DNA of 64,000 bases from Dehalococcoidia bacterium (GCA_003523055.1 DPHC01000017.1:59497-123496), one strand, 5' to 3'. Counted from the stretch's first letter, positions 45,529 to 55,206 are shown. A program made the numbers and translations. Notes: generated by a model from the letters alone, not told the origin.

Positions 45529-46041
45529 ATGGACGGACAAAAAGCAGAATTAAGCCCAGAATTAATAATCGAAGAGTTTAAAAGACAAGGGGTTACACAT
45601 ATAGTCTGGCTGCCAGATAGCGAAACTAACTTTTTATATGTATTAATGGAACAAGAACCTTCATTGACGTTGGTGCCCGTTAGTAGAGAAGGTTTAGCTT
45701 TTTCAACTGCGGCAGGTTTATCGACAGGAGGAGCAAAGCCAGTCATATTGATTCAAAATACAGGAATGATGGAATCCGGAGATTCCATTAGAGGGTGGTG
45801 TATGGGCATGCACATTCCAGTAGTTATGATGGTTGGATATAGAGGATTTACCAGACATGGCCGTAATCAGGACACCGCAGCAACTTATACTGAACCATTT
45901 CTGAACGCTTTTAATATCAAATACTACTTGATAGAAAGCAATGATGATGCTGAACGTATTTCTTGGGCATTTGAAGATGCAGAGGCACTACAAGGTCCAG
46001 TAGCTGTGTTAATAGGCGACGAATTTCACGGATTTAACTAA
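45529..46041 (+). CDS. ThDP-dependent decarboxylase alpha subunit (ComD-like Pyr domain)
   Basis: 170 aa, the ThDP pyrimidine-binding domain alone. VTHIVWLPDSETNFLY and LVPVSREGLAFSTAAGLSTGG place the catalytic Glu (in SREGLAF) as in sulfopyruvate and phosphonopyruvate decarboxylases, followed by PVILIQNTGMMESGDSIRG and IPVVMMVGYRGF. The partner PP domain is the next gene, 22 bases away, so the pair is a two-subunit 2-oxo acid decarboxylase like ComDE. The substrate may be a sulfonated or other carboxylic oxo acid. Confidence 0.82.
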   Translation: MDGQKAELSPELIIEEFKRQGVTHIVWLPDSETNFLYVLMEQEPSLTLVPVSREGLAFSTAAGLSTGGAKPVILIQNTGMMESGDSIRGWCMGMHIPVVMMVGYRGFTRHGRNQDTAATYTEPFLNAFNIKYYLIESNDDAERISWAFEDAEALQGPVAVLIGDEFHGFN

Positions 46042-46063
46042 TTTTAATACCAGGAGAATTTTA

Positions 46064-46648
46064 ATGATAGATACTTTAGAAATGTTCAAAATATTTAATA
46101 AATACCGAGGCGATAGTATAGTATTATCTGGCCGAGGTGGCAGGCATTGGCAATCGGTTAGCGAACAGCCAGATTTAGATATAGCTTTAGGTGACCCTGC
46201 TATGGGTGGGCACTCATCATTTGCTTTAGGCTTAGCTTTATCTAGACCTAATGAAAGAGTCGTTCAATTTGACTCTGAAGGTGATGTTTTAATGGGCCTG
46301 GGAGCATTACCGACTATAGCTGAAAAAATGCCAACTAATTTTTATCATTTCATGCTAGATAATGAAGTTTATGGAACCACCGGTGGACAACCCGTTCCGA
46401 ATGCCCAAAATATAGCTTATGACATGATAGCTAAAGGATCAGGTTACCCGAATACTTATGCCTTTGATAATATTGAAGATTTTGCATCTAGTATTGAAGA
46501 AATATTATCTCTAGAAGGACCGGTTTTTGTAGCATTGAAAATCATTCCAGAAGTTACTAATGTTCCTATAGGTCAGAGAGTAAAATGGCAGACTCGTACA
46601 AGAGATCAAATTATTTCAGACTTTAAAAACAGAATAAGAATTTCTTAA
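46064..46648 (+). CDS. ThDP-dependent decarboxylase beta subunit (ComE-like PP domain)
   Basis: 194 aa, the pyrophosphate-binding domain. The cofactor metal motif reads FDSEGDVLMGLGALPTIAEK with Asp of the GD pair and the end LDNEVYGTTGGQ replacing the usual NN with NE. ALGDPAMGGHSSFALGLAL is the pre-motif helix. Together with the preceding gene it would form the complete active site at the subunit interface. The ribosome site is CAGGAGAA before the ATG. Substrate not known. Confidence 0.82.
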   Translation: MIDTLEMFKIFNKYRGDSIVLSGRGGRHWQSVSEQPDLDIALGDPAMGGHSSFALGLALSRPNERVVQFDSEGDVLMGLGALPTIAEKMPTNFYHFMLDNEVYGTTGGQPVPNAQNIAYDMIAKGSGYPNTYAFDNIEDFASSIEEILSLEGPVFVALKIIPEVTNVPIGQRVKWQTRTRDQIISDFKNRIRIS

Positions 46649-46675
46649 AACCAAAATAAATTTTCAGAGTAAATC

Positions 46676-47797
46676 ATGTCTAATAGTTATGACATAGCAG
46701 TTGTGGGAGCCGGAGCTATTGGATGCTCGATATCCTACTACTTAAGTAAATTAGGACTTAAAGTTGCATTGATAGATGAGAATTCTATTAGTAGTGGGGC
46801 ATCTGCGCACGCAACAGGTTTTTTGTCTAATAGTCACGAATTACATATTGACCCAAGTATATCTGATTTGTTGTTTAGTAGTAGTGATTTATTTTTCCAA
46901 GATTTGCCTGAAATATCTGAAATCAGTCAAATTGACCCTTTATGTGTAAACCGAGAGGGATTGAGATTAGCGTTGTCAGAAGAAGAAAATCAAGAATTGA
47001 TTACTCGTTGTAAATTGGGAAAAATGAGAAATAATTACCCCTTTGAATTTTTGACTTCTGACGAAGTCCATAAATTAGATTCTCGATTATCAGAAAATGT
47101 GACCGGAGCTGGTTTAATTCCTAGAGAATCTCAACTAGATAGTTATAAATTCACTTTGTCATTGGCTGTAGCTTCCGAGAAATTAGGAACAACTATCTAT
47201 CAACGTTCTGTTACTGGAATTGTAGAAATGGATAATAAAGTAGTAGGTGTTCAATGTGAAAATGAAAACATTTATGCTAGTAATGTAGTGCTATGCTTAG
47301 GAGCAGGTACAAATAATTTATTACAATATTTACCAACAAACTTCTTTATAAATTTACTAAAGGGGCAATCGATTAGGATGCAATATTCTGGCGAACCAAT
47401 GCAATATCATATTGGTGGAGTAAATTCATGGCATTTGATTTCCAGAGGAGACGACCTCATTAGTGCCGGAAGTACTTCTGAATTTGGTAACAGTTATGAA
47501 TATCCAAATCAAAATTCCACTCAAAATATATTGACTTGGGTTATGTCGGTAATGCCTTGTTTGCAAGATGCTCATATTGTTGAAACAATGCATGGATTTA
47601 GGCCGATGTCACCTGATGACATCCCAATCGTAGGTAGAATTCCAGGTAAAAGTAATCTTTATGTTGCTACAGGACATGGACATAAAGGTATTCATTTGAG
47701 CCTAGTGACCGGGGTTATAATTAGCGAATTAATAAGTAAAGGTTTTAGTACATATAATTATGCGTTTATGGACCCAATACGCTTTACTGAAGAATAA
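46676..47797 (+). CDS. FAD-dependent oxidoreductase, DAO family
   Basis: 373 aa. DIAVVGAGAIGCSISYYLSKLG is the FAD Rossmann motif, DENSISSGASAHATGFLS the second flavin contact, and MHGFRPMSPDDIPIVGRIPG with YVATGHGHKGIHLS the closing family boxes of glycine/sarcosine/D-amino acid oxidases. It oxidises C-N bonds of an amino acid or amine. It sits between the ThDP decarboxylase genes and a DASS transporter; an amine oxidised here would give an oxo acid, the kind of substrate the decarboxylase could take. Confidence 0.86.
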   Translation: MSNSYDIAVVGAGAIGCSISYYLSKLGLKVALIDENSISSGASAHATGFLSNSHELHIDPSISDLLFSSSDLFFQDLPEISEISQIDPLCVNREGLRLALSEEENQELITRCKLGKMRNNYPFEFLTSDEVHKLDSRLSENVTGAGLIPRESQLDSYKFTLSLAVASEKLGTTIYQRSVTGIVEMDNKVVGVQCENENIYASNVVLCLGAGTNNLLQYLPTNFFINLLKGQSIRMQYSGEPMQYHIGGVNSWHLISRGDDLISAGSTSEFGNSYEYPNQNSTQNILTWVMSVMPCLQDAHIVETMHGFRPMSPDDIPIVGRIPGKSNLYVATGHGHKGIHLSLVTGVIISELISKGFSTYNYAFMDPIRFTEE

Positions 47798-47803
47798 GAA
47801 CAT

Positions 47804-49180
47804 ATGAACATTTCTAAAATATCTACAACGATTGGCATTGTTATACTTGGTGTATCAGCGATATGTATATATTTGTTTGCCGATATTGATTACCAAGCAA
47901 AAATAGCAATCTTGGTTATGATGCTAGCAGTTATATTGTGGGTTACTGACTGGATGCCTGGGGTAGGAACAGGGTTTTTATGTATTATTTTATTGGTTGC
48001 GTGTGGAGGAGTTAATTCATTAAGTGAGGGAGTTATAGGATTTTCTAAACCTATATGCTATTTTCTTATAGGAATTCTAGCTATCGGATATGCCGTGAAA
48101 AGATCAGGATTAGCCGATAGAGTGGCAAATTATATTATTGGATTGTCGTTAGGCAATCCAGTGTTGTTATATTTTCAAATGTTAGGATCATTTGTGGTTC
48201 TGACATTTTTTTTACCATCTGCTACTACCCGCGGAGCAATTATAGTAAACATGTATGAAGAGGTTTTGGATACTTGGAACGTACCAAAAAGCCATCCATT
48301 TCATAAAATGTTAATGTTGGCTATGCTTGCATTAAATAGGTGCGCATCTACGGCATTATTAGCTGGAGGTATCACTCCTGTGGTAGCGTCAGGATTAATG
48401 GGAGATTTCTCATGGATAGAATGGTTTGTGATAATGAGTATACCTTTTTACGCAAACTTATTTGTAGGAGGAATAATAATTTATGTATGGTATAGAAAGG
48501 GAGCCAAATCAGTGCAAATGATGCCATATAAATTGCCTCCAGCCAAACCTATCACCATCGCAGAAATTAAAACTATAGTCATTATATTTATAACGGTATC
48601 ATTGTGGTTTACTGATTTCATTCATGGATTGCATGCTGCAGTCCCTGCAGTTTTAGCTCTAGTGTTAATTATGTTCCCTAAAATAGGAGTACTGACCTGG
48701 GAAGATTTACAAGAAGGAATAGCTTGGAGTAATTTTTTTATTACTGCAACGGCATTATCTTTAGGATTGTCTTTATTGAATAGTGGAGGAGCTGATTGGT
48801 TAGGATCCAATATGGTAGATTGGGGTCTTAAAATAACAAACAATGCTACCTTGTTAATAATAATGATGATGATTTTAGTTGGCCTAGCTAGGATTGCTTT
48901 TAACAACATATCATCATATTTGGCAATAATGATTCCTATAACTATGGGATTTTCAGACATACTAGGAGTTAGCCCTTTATTGGCTGGATTTTTAACTGTT
49001 GTTGTTGGAGATTCTCTGATATTTTACTGTGCTGGCACAGGTTCAGGTTTGATTATTTTTGAGCGAAGTGGATTATCGAATGCGGAAGTATTCAGATTTG
49101 CATGCGTGATGTTGGTAGCAGTAGTGATTATAGCTAATATACTTGTTTTACCGTATTGGAAATTAATTGGATTTCAATAA
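47804..49180 (+). CDS. SLC13/DASS-type anion permease
   Basis: 458 aa, about 12 membrane helices. Two related halves: IGFSKPICYFLIGILAIGYAVKRSGLADRVANYIIG, TFFLPSATTRGAIIVNMY (a Ser-Asn-Thr-like motif variant) and IAWSNFFITATALSLGLSLLNSGGADWLG, ILVGLARIAFNNISSYLAIMIPI. These fit sodium-coupled dicarboxylate/sulfate/organic-anion transporters. Six bases after the DAO gene and last in the five-gene unit, so it probably imports the substrate of that pathway. Confidence 0.83.
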   Translation: MNISKISTTIGIVILGVSAICIYLFADIDYQAKIAILVMMLAVILWVTDWMPGVGTGFLCIILLVACGGVNSLSEGVIGFSKPICYFLIGILAIGYAVKRSGLADRVANYIIGLSLGNPVLLYFQMLGSFVVLTFFLPSATTRGAIIVNMYEEVLDTWNVPKSHPFHKMLMLAMLALNRCASTALLAGGITPVVASGLMGDFSWIEWFVIMSIPFYANLFVGGIIIYVWYRKGAKSVQMMPYKLPPAKPITIAEIKTIVIIFITVSLWFTDFIHGLHAAVPAVLALVLIMFPKIGVLTWEDLQEGIAWSNFFITATALSLGLSLLNSGGADWLGSNMVDWGLKITNNATLLIIMMMILVGLARIAFNNISSYLAIMIPITMGFSDILGVSPLLAGFLTVVVGDSLIFYCAGTGSGLIIFERSGLSNAEVFRFACVMLVAVVIIANILVLPYWKLIGFQ

Positions 49181-49271
49181 AGTAGTATCCGATAAATATT
49201 ATCGTAAAATATATGGTAAGTTGAATTATTAACAAGTATATTTAGACGATAATAGATTGTTGGAAGTAAAA

Positions 49272-49700
49272 ATGAGCATAGTAAATAAAGGCGATAAAAT
49301 CAGCGTACATTACACAGGTAGACTAACCGATAGTAGTATTTTTGACTCCTCTGAAGGTCGTGATCCGCTAAGTTTTACAGTGGGCGCCGGCCAAATGATA
49401 CCTGGATTTGATGCAGGCGTTGTGGGTATGGAATTGGGCCAAGAAAAAGAGATAATTATTCCTCCTGAAAAGGCGTATGGTATTCATGATCCAGCTAAAA
49501 TAATTACGATACCTAAAGATCAATTCCCTACAGACCTCAAAATTGAACCTGGGTTGCAACTATCTGCTAATCAAGAAGACGGCAGCGCAATACCATTTGT
49601 CGTAACTGAGGTTAAAGAGTCAGATGTGATGCTAGATGGCAACCATGTTCTGGCAGGTAAAGAACTTATTTTTACTGTTAAAATAGTATCAATCGATTAA
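49272..49700 (+). CDS. FKBP-type peptidyl-prolyl isomerase, SlyD-like
   Basis: 142 aa from ATG 49272, five bases after GGAAG; two TTG codons before it are less likely. VHYTGRLTDSSIFDSSEGRDPLSFTVGAGQMIPGFDAGVVGM is the FKBP fold, with the inserted chaperone flap around PEKAYGIHDPAKIITIPKDQFP typical of SlyD. No His-rich metal-binding tail is present. It catalyses proline isomerisation and helps folding in the cytoplasm. Confidence 0.93.
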   Translation: MSIVNKGDKISVHYTGRLTDSSIFDSSEGRDPLSFTVGAGQMIPGFDAGVVGMELGQEKEIIIPPEKAYGIHDPAKIITIPKDQFPTDLKIEPGLQLSANQEDGSAIPFVVTEVKESDVMLDGNHVLAGKELIFTVKIVSID

Positions 49701-49710
49701 TAAGAACATA

Positions 49711-50523
49711 TTAGTATTTTTGTTGGTCTAACGTACTGTAAGTTACAGGGCTAGCCACTGAGAGTCCAGCGTCTACTGGCATAGTAACACCGGTTATCCA
49801 GCGAGATTCGTCACTTGCAAAAAATAAGGCAGCATACGCTATGTCCCACCCAGTCCCTTCAGTACCTAAAGGAGCTGCATTTTTGCGAGTTTCCCTTAAA
49901 TCGGCATTCATTCTAGGAGCGACCATCGGAGTGTAGGGAAGCCCAGGAGCAATGCAATTTACTCGTATCCCTTCTCTCCCGTGGTCTGCTGCCATGGAGA
50001 ATGTCAGGCCTATCACGGCTGCCTTTGATGCCGTATATGGGGTACTACTATGGGCTCTTAGTCCAGCTATAGATGATATATTTATAATAGAACCTGATCC
50101 ATTTTGTTTCATAGCGGGGATAGCATATTTACTAGCTAAAACAATGCTTTTGACATTTACGGACATAACTTGATCCCAGTCTGATTCGGAAATTTCTAAA
50201 ACTGTGCCTCTCCTTGATATGCCTACGTTGTTATCTAAAATATCAACCCTGCCATACAATGACATAGCAGTTTCCACCATGGATTTACAGTCTTGTTCAT
50301 TTGTGACATCTGCTTTGAATACTGATGCGATGCCATTTTCTTTTTGAATAAGTTCTAACGTTTCTTCAGCTCTTTCGATTTGAGAGTCCACTAAGAGTAC
50401 TTTTGCCCCTTCTCTAGCAAATAATAGAGCTGTAGCTTTACCATTACCTACGCCTGGGCCACTAGATCCGGCACCGGTAATAATGGCTACTTTGTTCTCT
50501 AATCTTTGACTTGTATTGCTCAT
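49711..50523 (-). CDS. SDR family oxidoreductase
   Basis: 270 aa classical short-chain dehydrogenase. AIITGAGSSGPGVGNGKATALLF is the cofactor loop (with an insertion), NNVGISRRGTVLEISESDWDQVMSVNVKSI follows, catalytic Ser in INISSIAGLRAHSSTPYTASKAAV with Tyr and Lys four apart, and NCIAPGLPYTPMV then WITGVTMPVDAGLS. Cofactor NAD(P)H; substrate unknown. It ends 11 bases from the end of the convergent FKBP gene. Confidence 0.9.
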   Translation of the reverse strand: MSNTSQRLENKVAIITGAGSSGPGVGNGKATALLFAREGAKVLLVDSQIERAEETLELIQKENGIASVFKADVTNEQDCKSMVETAMSLYGRVDILDNNVGISRRGTVLEISESDWDQVMSVNVKSIVLASKYAIPAMKQNGSGSIINISSIAGLRAHSSTPYTASKAAVIGLTFSMAADHGREGIRVNCIAPGLPYTPMVAPRMNADLRETRKNAAPLGTEGTGWDIAYAALFFASDESRWITGVTMPVDAGLSVASPVTYSTLDQQKY

Positions 50524-50726
50524 GAATTGCTCCTAATTTCAAATTTTAGTCATTTGAAGTTTATTATTTAGTTTGATTGTCTAAATTGAATCATAATTAA
50601 TGATTTTATTCTATTATATATCCTTAGAGTTATTCTGAATAAGCCGATGTCATGGTATTATATATATGAATAGTAGTTACATAATTCGGATTTGACCAAA
50701 TATTTAACAAACTCTTTAAGATAAGA

Positions 50727-50738
50727 AGTTTATAAACT
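50727..50738. promoter_or_regulatory. 12-bp palindrome in the SDR / NYN divergent region
   Basis: AGTTTATAAACT is a perfect dyad in the 298-base space between the divergent SDR and NYN genes, about 85 bases before the NYN start. The rest of the region is AT-rich without a credible ORF. It may be an operator or chance. Confidence 0.25.
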
Positions 50739-50821
50739 CAAATATATTTGTAAGCAATTGAAGATTCTATAAAAACTACTAAATAATAGATATTTTATTA
50801 AAATATCAAATAGGAAGTTTA

Positions 50822-52300
50822 ATGAATAATGATTTTGCGCTAGGAGATGTAGCGCTATTTATAGATTGGGAAAATTTTAAAATTAGTTTAGCTGGGGGGC
50901 ATCGTTTACCTAACGTTTCTGCCCTAAAAGAAGAAGTCTCTAATCATGGGAGAGTTGTAGTAGCTAAGGCTTATGCTGACTGGGTCACTAGGGCACCCGA
51001 ATTAAGAGGAGCTAGTCAATTCTTGAATGATCCTCCTGCGCTTTATGCCTCTGGGATAGAACCTGTTTATGTTCCTACCAGATTGCCGCTTGTAAATGCT
51101 CAAGCTAACACTTATCGTACTCAAAGAGTAAAAAATAGTGTTGATGTAAAAATGACAGCAGATTGTATTGAGTGCGCACACTCTTATCCGAATGTTAATA
51201 CATTCGTGCTAGTATCAGGAGACTCAGATTTTATACATGTAATAAACGCTCTTAGAACCATGGGTAAGAAAGTTATTATAATAGGCATTTCATGGACAAC
51301 ATCTAGGAGACTGTCAGATTTAGTTGATGGGTTGATATTTTATGATATTGACGTGGATCAAGGATCCAACCCAGCACCCATCAATCCTGTGAATAACACT
51401 CGAATAGGTAATAATTATACTAGGCAAGAAATACCAGCTATTTTGACTGCTATTGAGGATATTGTTAGTAAAGAAAGAGAAGCTGGCAGAATGCCATTAT
51501 TGACTTCAGTTAAACAGAGGTTAATCCGGCAATTTCCAGGACTTGACGAGAGACGGTTAGGATTTACAGGATTTAAGAAATTAGTTCTGAAAGCTACTGA
51601 GCAAGGTAAAATACGTTTAGTTACAGTCGGTATGGCTGATTGGGTTATTTTGACAGATGAACCCGATCCAGAAGAAATAACATCTGAAGACCCAGAATCG
51701 GATCAAAATGATTCACCTGATACTGAAAATGTAGTCGAAGACGCCGTAGTTGAAGACATTAATATTGAAGTTAATGATGAAAGAGAGAATTATGCACAAG
51801 CTTTAGTTGAGTTATTGAATAATTTAGAAAAAACCAAAAATAATAAGGATTCCAACGACGAATTGAGAATTAAGCAATTAATTGTAATGGCGGATTATTT
51901 GGCTGGCACTACAGATGGTCAAAATATTCCTGCTAATGTTTTGGGTGATGAAATAGCGAAAAATATTAAAAATGCCCTGGATGCAGATGTTTCTGAGATA
52001 ACAGATGTATGGGGAAAAGTCTTCTCTAAAACCTATGTTAATAAACTTATAAAGACTCTTTCTGATGAAAAAATATTCAACAAAAAATGGAGTTTTGTTT
52101 CTGAAGAAGGGTATGAAAAATCTCGTAGAAAAAGAACGTTAGTTCTTAATGCGGAAAACCCTATAGTTTCTCATTCTTTAAGTGATCATTGGGGTAGTAA
52201 CACAAGTGAACATTCCTCAGATAGTCAGCCTATAGATGGTTCTATTGTGGATAATGGTTCAGGATTAGCTGGTAAGGTGATGAAATTATTTTCTAGGTAG
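50822..52300 (+). CDS. NYN-domain nuclease with LOTUS/OST-HTH domain
   Basis: 492 aa. The NYN (LabA/DUF88) PIN-like domain is at 1-180: VALFIDWENFKISL with the first acidic metal ligand, KNSVDVKMTADCIECA, and FVLVSGDSDFIHVINALRTMGKKV with the second Asp cluster. Residues about 200-270 (IPAILTAIEDIVSKEREAG, TSVKQRLIRQFPGL, GFTGFKKLVLKA) fit an OST-HTH/LOTUS RNA-binding domain. A long acidic linker and a further helical segment follow. So an RNA-directed nuclease is likely. GGAAG precedes the start. It overlaps the purL end by 15 bases. Confidence 0.82.
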   Translation: MNNDFALGDVALFIDWENFKISLAGGHRLPNVSALKEEVSNHGRVVVAKAYADWVTRAPELRGASQFLNDPPALYASGIEPVYVPTRLPLVNAQANTYRTQRVKNSVDVKMTADCIECAHSYPNVNTFVLVSGDSDFIHVINALRTMGKKVIIIGISWTTSRRLSDLVDGLIFYDIDVDQGSNPAPINPVNNTRIGNNYTRQEIPAILTAIEDIVSKEREAGRMPLLTSVKQRLIRQFPGLDERRLGFTGFKKLVLKATEQGKIRLVTVGMADWVILTDEPDPEEITSEDPESDQNDSPDTENVVEDAVVEDINIEVNDERENYAQALVELLNNLEKTKNNKDSNDELRIKQLIVMADYLAGTTDGQNIPANVLGDEIAKNIKNALDADVSEITDVWGKVFSKTYVNKLIKTLSDEKIFNKKWSFVSEEGYEKSRRKRTLVLNAENPIVSHSLSDHWGSNTSEHSSDSQPIDGSIVDNGSGLAGKVMKLFSR

Positions 52301-54490
52301 TCCGTGAGACCACGGCTTGGAAATTTGATCAATTTTGAGGTTGATCAAGCTACCTACTTTGAATATATCGGCGGCTGTTTTGCCTATTTTTAAAATAGGC
52401 ACGTTATTATTGGCCGCTTTAATGAACAAATCGTTGCTATTATTATGAACGCACGATACCACTATTCTAGATTGGCTTTCCCCGAATAAAGTAGCGCGCC
52501 AATCGCATAAATTGTTAAAATTTTCTTCTCCGTCAAATCCTATGGAACCCAAAATACATGACTCGGCTATTGTTACTCCTAGTCCACCTTCAGAGCAGTC
52601 ATGAGCAGAAGATATAACTCGTTGACTTATCAGAGCCCTGCAAAATGTTTGGACCCGATGTTCAAGATCTAGGTCAATTGATGGAGTTCCTTTCACTAGA
52701 TTGTGGATGGTTTTCAAATATTCTGATCCTGCTAGGGAATTTACCGGAAAATCAAGTGTGTCTGATCCTAACAAAAATACATCAAGATCATTAGATTTAA
52801 ATGATGCCGTCATAGGAGTTATAGTGTTTTGCATTACTCCAAGGCACCCAATGATAGGTGTCGGATATATTGAGGTATTTTCTGATTGGTTATAGAGGCT
52901 GGCATTGCCGCTAACTATTGGAGTTTTGAAAGCCATGGATGCTTTTGACATTCCTGCTATACTTTGCTCCAATTCAAAATATATTTCAGGTCTCTCAGGA
53001 TTAGCGAAATTCAAACAATCTGTTAGCGCTATGGGTTCTGCTCCACTACATGAGACATTACGGCAAGCTTCTGCTACCGCAATCTGAGCTCCAATAAAAG
53101 GGTCTAAATAACTATACCGGCTATTACCGTCAATGGATAAGCTAATTAGCTTAGATGTGTTCTTTATTCGGAGTACTGCAGAATTTTGGGCAGGCCCTAC
53201 CACTGTATTAGTTTGTACTTGGTGATCATATTTCTTATATATGGGGCTTCTATCACATATGTTTATGGATGAAAGAAGTTGAAGTAAAATTTTTGTTGGC
53301 TGTTCTTTATGTTTTGTATTTGGTATAGCCAATGTCTTTCTACAAATCTGTTCACTTGACTGCTTGCTGGTTGGCTTATATGAAGGTGCTTCTGTTAAAT
53401 ATTTTATAGGAATAGTAGCTATTGTTTCATTACCGTCTGTCACAATTATGTTTGGTTCTTGAATAATCTTACCAATGGATGCTGAATGTATACCCCATTT
53501 TTTGAATATGCTGTTGATAGTGTTTAAATTAGAAGGATTTATAAATAGCAACATACGTTCTTGTGACTCTGAAAGCATTATTTCATAAGCTGACAGTTTT
53601 TTTTCTCGTACCGGTACTTTAGATACGTCAATTTCCATCCCTAAATTAGCTTTGCTAGCTGCTTCAACGCATGAGCTAGTTAAACCAGCTGCTCCTAAAT
53701 CTTGTATTCCATCTATCAAACCGGTTTCTAATGCTTCCAAACACCCTTCAATCAGTAGTTTTTCTAAAAAAGGATTCCCAACTTGAACGGTCGGACGCAT
53801 TTCTTGATCAGTATCGAGCGATCTAGAAGCTAGTCCGGATGCACCATGAATTCCATCACGCCCTGTTTCAGCTCCGACTAATATAACTAGGTTACCAACT
53901 GCTTTGACTGAAGAACTGGCAATTTTGTTGATTTGGACTAACCCAACACATAAAGCGTTAACAAGTGGGTTATCTTCATAGCAGTCTTCAAAATAAATTT
54001 CTCCACCCACGTCTGGAATACCGAGGCAGTTACCGTACCAAGAAATGCCGTCTACGACACCTTTATATAAATGCTCTGTATTTGGATTGCTTAAAGATCC
54101 AAATCGCAAAGAGTTAAGTAATGCTATGGGCCGAGCGCCCATAGCTAATATATCTCGTACAATTCCTCCAACTCCTGTAGCAGCGCCTTGGAAAGGTTCT
54201 ATTGCAGAAGGGTGGTTATGTGATTCCACTTTGAAAACTATGGCATGATTATCACCAATATCTATAGCTCCAGCGTTTTCAGCACCGCTTTTAGATAATA
54301 CTTTTTCTGATGTACTTGGTAATGTTTTGATTAGATGTTTGGAATGCTTGTACCCACAGTGTTCACTCCACATTGCCCCAAATATTCCCAATTCTACGTT
54401 ATTTGGAACCCTCCCCATTAAACCTACAATACTGTGGTATTCATCTCGGCTCAGAGCTATTTCATCTAGAATGCGATTATCTATATCCAT
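52286..54490 (-). CDS. purL: phosphoribosylformylglycinamidine synthase subunit PurL
   Basis: 734 aa, the small PurL that works with separate PurQ and PurS. MWSEHCGYKHSKHLIKTLP and FKVESHNHPSAIEPFQGAATGVGGIVRDI mark the AIR synthase-type ATP-binding domains; LIVLVGAETGRDGIHGA-like VILVGAETGRDGIHGASGLASRS and RVISSAHDCSEGGLGVTIAE follow. It makes FGAM in purine synthesis using ammonia from PurQ. It overlaps purQ by 14 bases; no purS gene is in the window, though this PurL type needs it. Confidence 0.94.
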   Translation of the reverse strand: MDIDNRILDEIALSRDEYHSIVGLMGRVPNNVELGIFGAMWSEHCGYKHSKHLIKTLPSTSEKVLSKSGAENAGAIDIGDNHAIVFKVESHNHPSAIEPFQGAATGVGGIVRDILAMGARPIALLNSLRFGSLSNPNTEHLYKGVVDGISWYGNCLGIPDVGGEIYFEDCYEDNPLVNALCVGLVQINKIASSSVKAVGNLVILVGAETGRDGIHGASGLASRSLDTDQEMRPTVQVGNPFLEKLLIEGCLEALETGLIDGIQDLGAAGLTSSCVEAASKANLGMEIDVSKVPVREKKLSAYEIMLSESQERMLLFINPSNLNTINSIFKKWGIHSASIGKIIQEPNIIVTDGNETIATIPIKYLTEAPSYKPTSKQSSEQICRKTLAIPNTKHKEQPTKILLQLLSSINICDRSPIYKKYDHQVQTNTVVGPAQNSAVLRIKNTSKLISLSIDGNSRYSYLDPFIGAQIAVAEACRNVSCSGAEPIALTDCLNFANPERPEIYFELEQSIAGMSKASMAFKTPIVSGNASLYNQSENTSIYPTPIIGCLGVMQNTITPMTASFKSNDLDVFLLGSDTLDFPVNSLAGSEYLKTIHNLVKGTPSIDLDLEHRVQTFCRALISQRVISSAHDCSEGGLGVTIAESCILGSIGFDGEENFNNLCDWRATLFGESQSRIVVSCVHNNSNDLFIKAANNNVPILKIGKTAADIFKVGSLINLKIDQISKPWSHGLPRK

Positions 54491-55187
54491 TTAATCCTTG
54501 TTCAACAGCTTTGACGATTGATTCAAAGATCAAACTACCGTCAGTACTTCCTAGAATGTTTTCACAACATCGCTCTGGATGAGGCATCATTCCAAGTACA
54601 TTGCCAGCATGGTTTGTTATTCCTGCTATATTATTTAAAGATCCATTAGGATTACTTTCGTGAGATATGTTCCCATTGATGTCAGAATATCTGAATATGA
54701 CTTGTCCATTGCTTTCAATGAATTTTAAAGTCTCAGAATCAGTGTAGTAATTACCCTCTCCGTGAGATATTGGTATATTTAATGTGGTATTGGTAAGACA
54801 GTGGTTAGAAAAAATAGTATCTGTTCGCTCGACTTTTAATTGTGTCGATACACATCTGTATTCTAAGCTTTCATTCCTTAATAAAACTCCGGGAAGAAAT
54901 CCAGCTTCACATAATATTTGAAACCCATTACAGATTCCGATTACAATTTTTCCTTCAAGGATAAATTTATGTAATGAGGGAATTATTGGCGATAGTTTTG
55001 CTATGGCTCCAGTGCGTAAATAATCACCGTAAGAGAATCCGCCGGGTAAAATAATGCAGTCATATGATGATATATCTGTTTCTTCATGCCATACATAACT
55101 TACATCAAATCCTAGAACGTTGTGTAAAGCATAAAAACAGTCAGTATCACTCCATGTTCCTGGAAATACTACTATACCGAATCGCAC
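54477..55187 (-). CDS. purQ: phosphoribosylformylglycinamidine synthase subunit PurQ
   Basis: 236 aa class I glutamine amidotransferase. FGIVVFPGTWSDTDCFYAL, CIILPGGFSYGDYLRTGAIAKLSPI, nucleophile Cys in VIGICNGFQILCEAGFLPG, and the His/Glu pair in GMMPHPERCCEN. It channels ammonia to PurL. It is the first gene of purQ-purL, starting 20 bases after the YqeY-like gene's stop. Confidence 0.95.
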   Translation of the reverse strand: MRFGIVVFPGTWSDTDCFYALHNVLGFDVSYVWHEETDISSYDCIILPGGFSYGDYLRTGAIAKLSPIIPSLHKFILEGKIVIGICNGFQILCEAGFLPGVLLRNESLEYRCVSTQLKVERTDTIFSNHCLTNTTLNIPISHGEGNYYTDSETLKFIESNGQVIFRYSDINGNISHESNPNGSLNNIAGITNHAGNVLGMMPHPERCCENILGSTDGSLIFESIVKAVEQGLNGYR

Positions 55188-55206
55188 TTAATCACCAATT
55201 TTCACT

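Noticed and set aside
49190..49206. CGATAA...TTATCG hairpin after the DASS gene
   Set aside because: A 6-bp AT-rich stem without a T tract; too weak to call a terminator.
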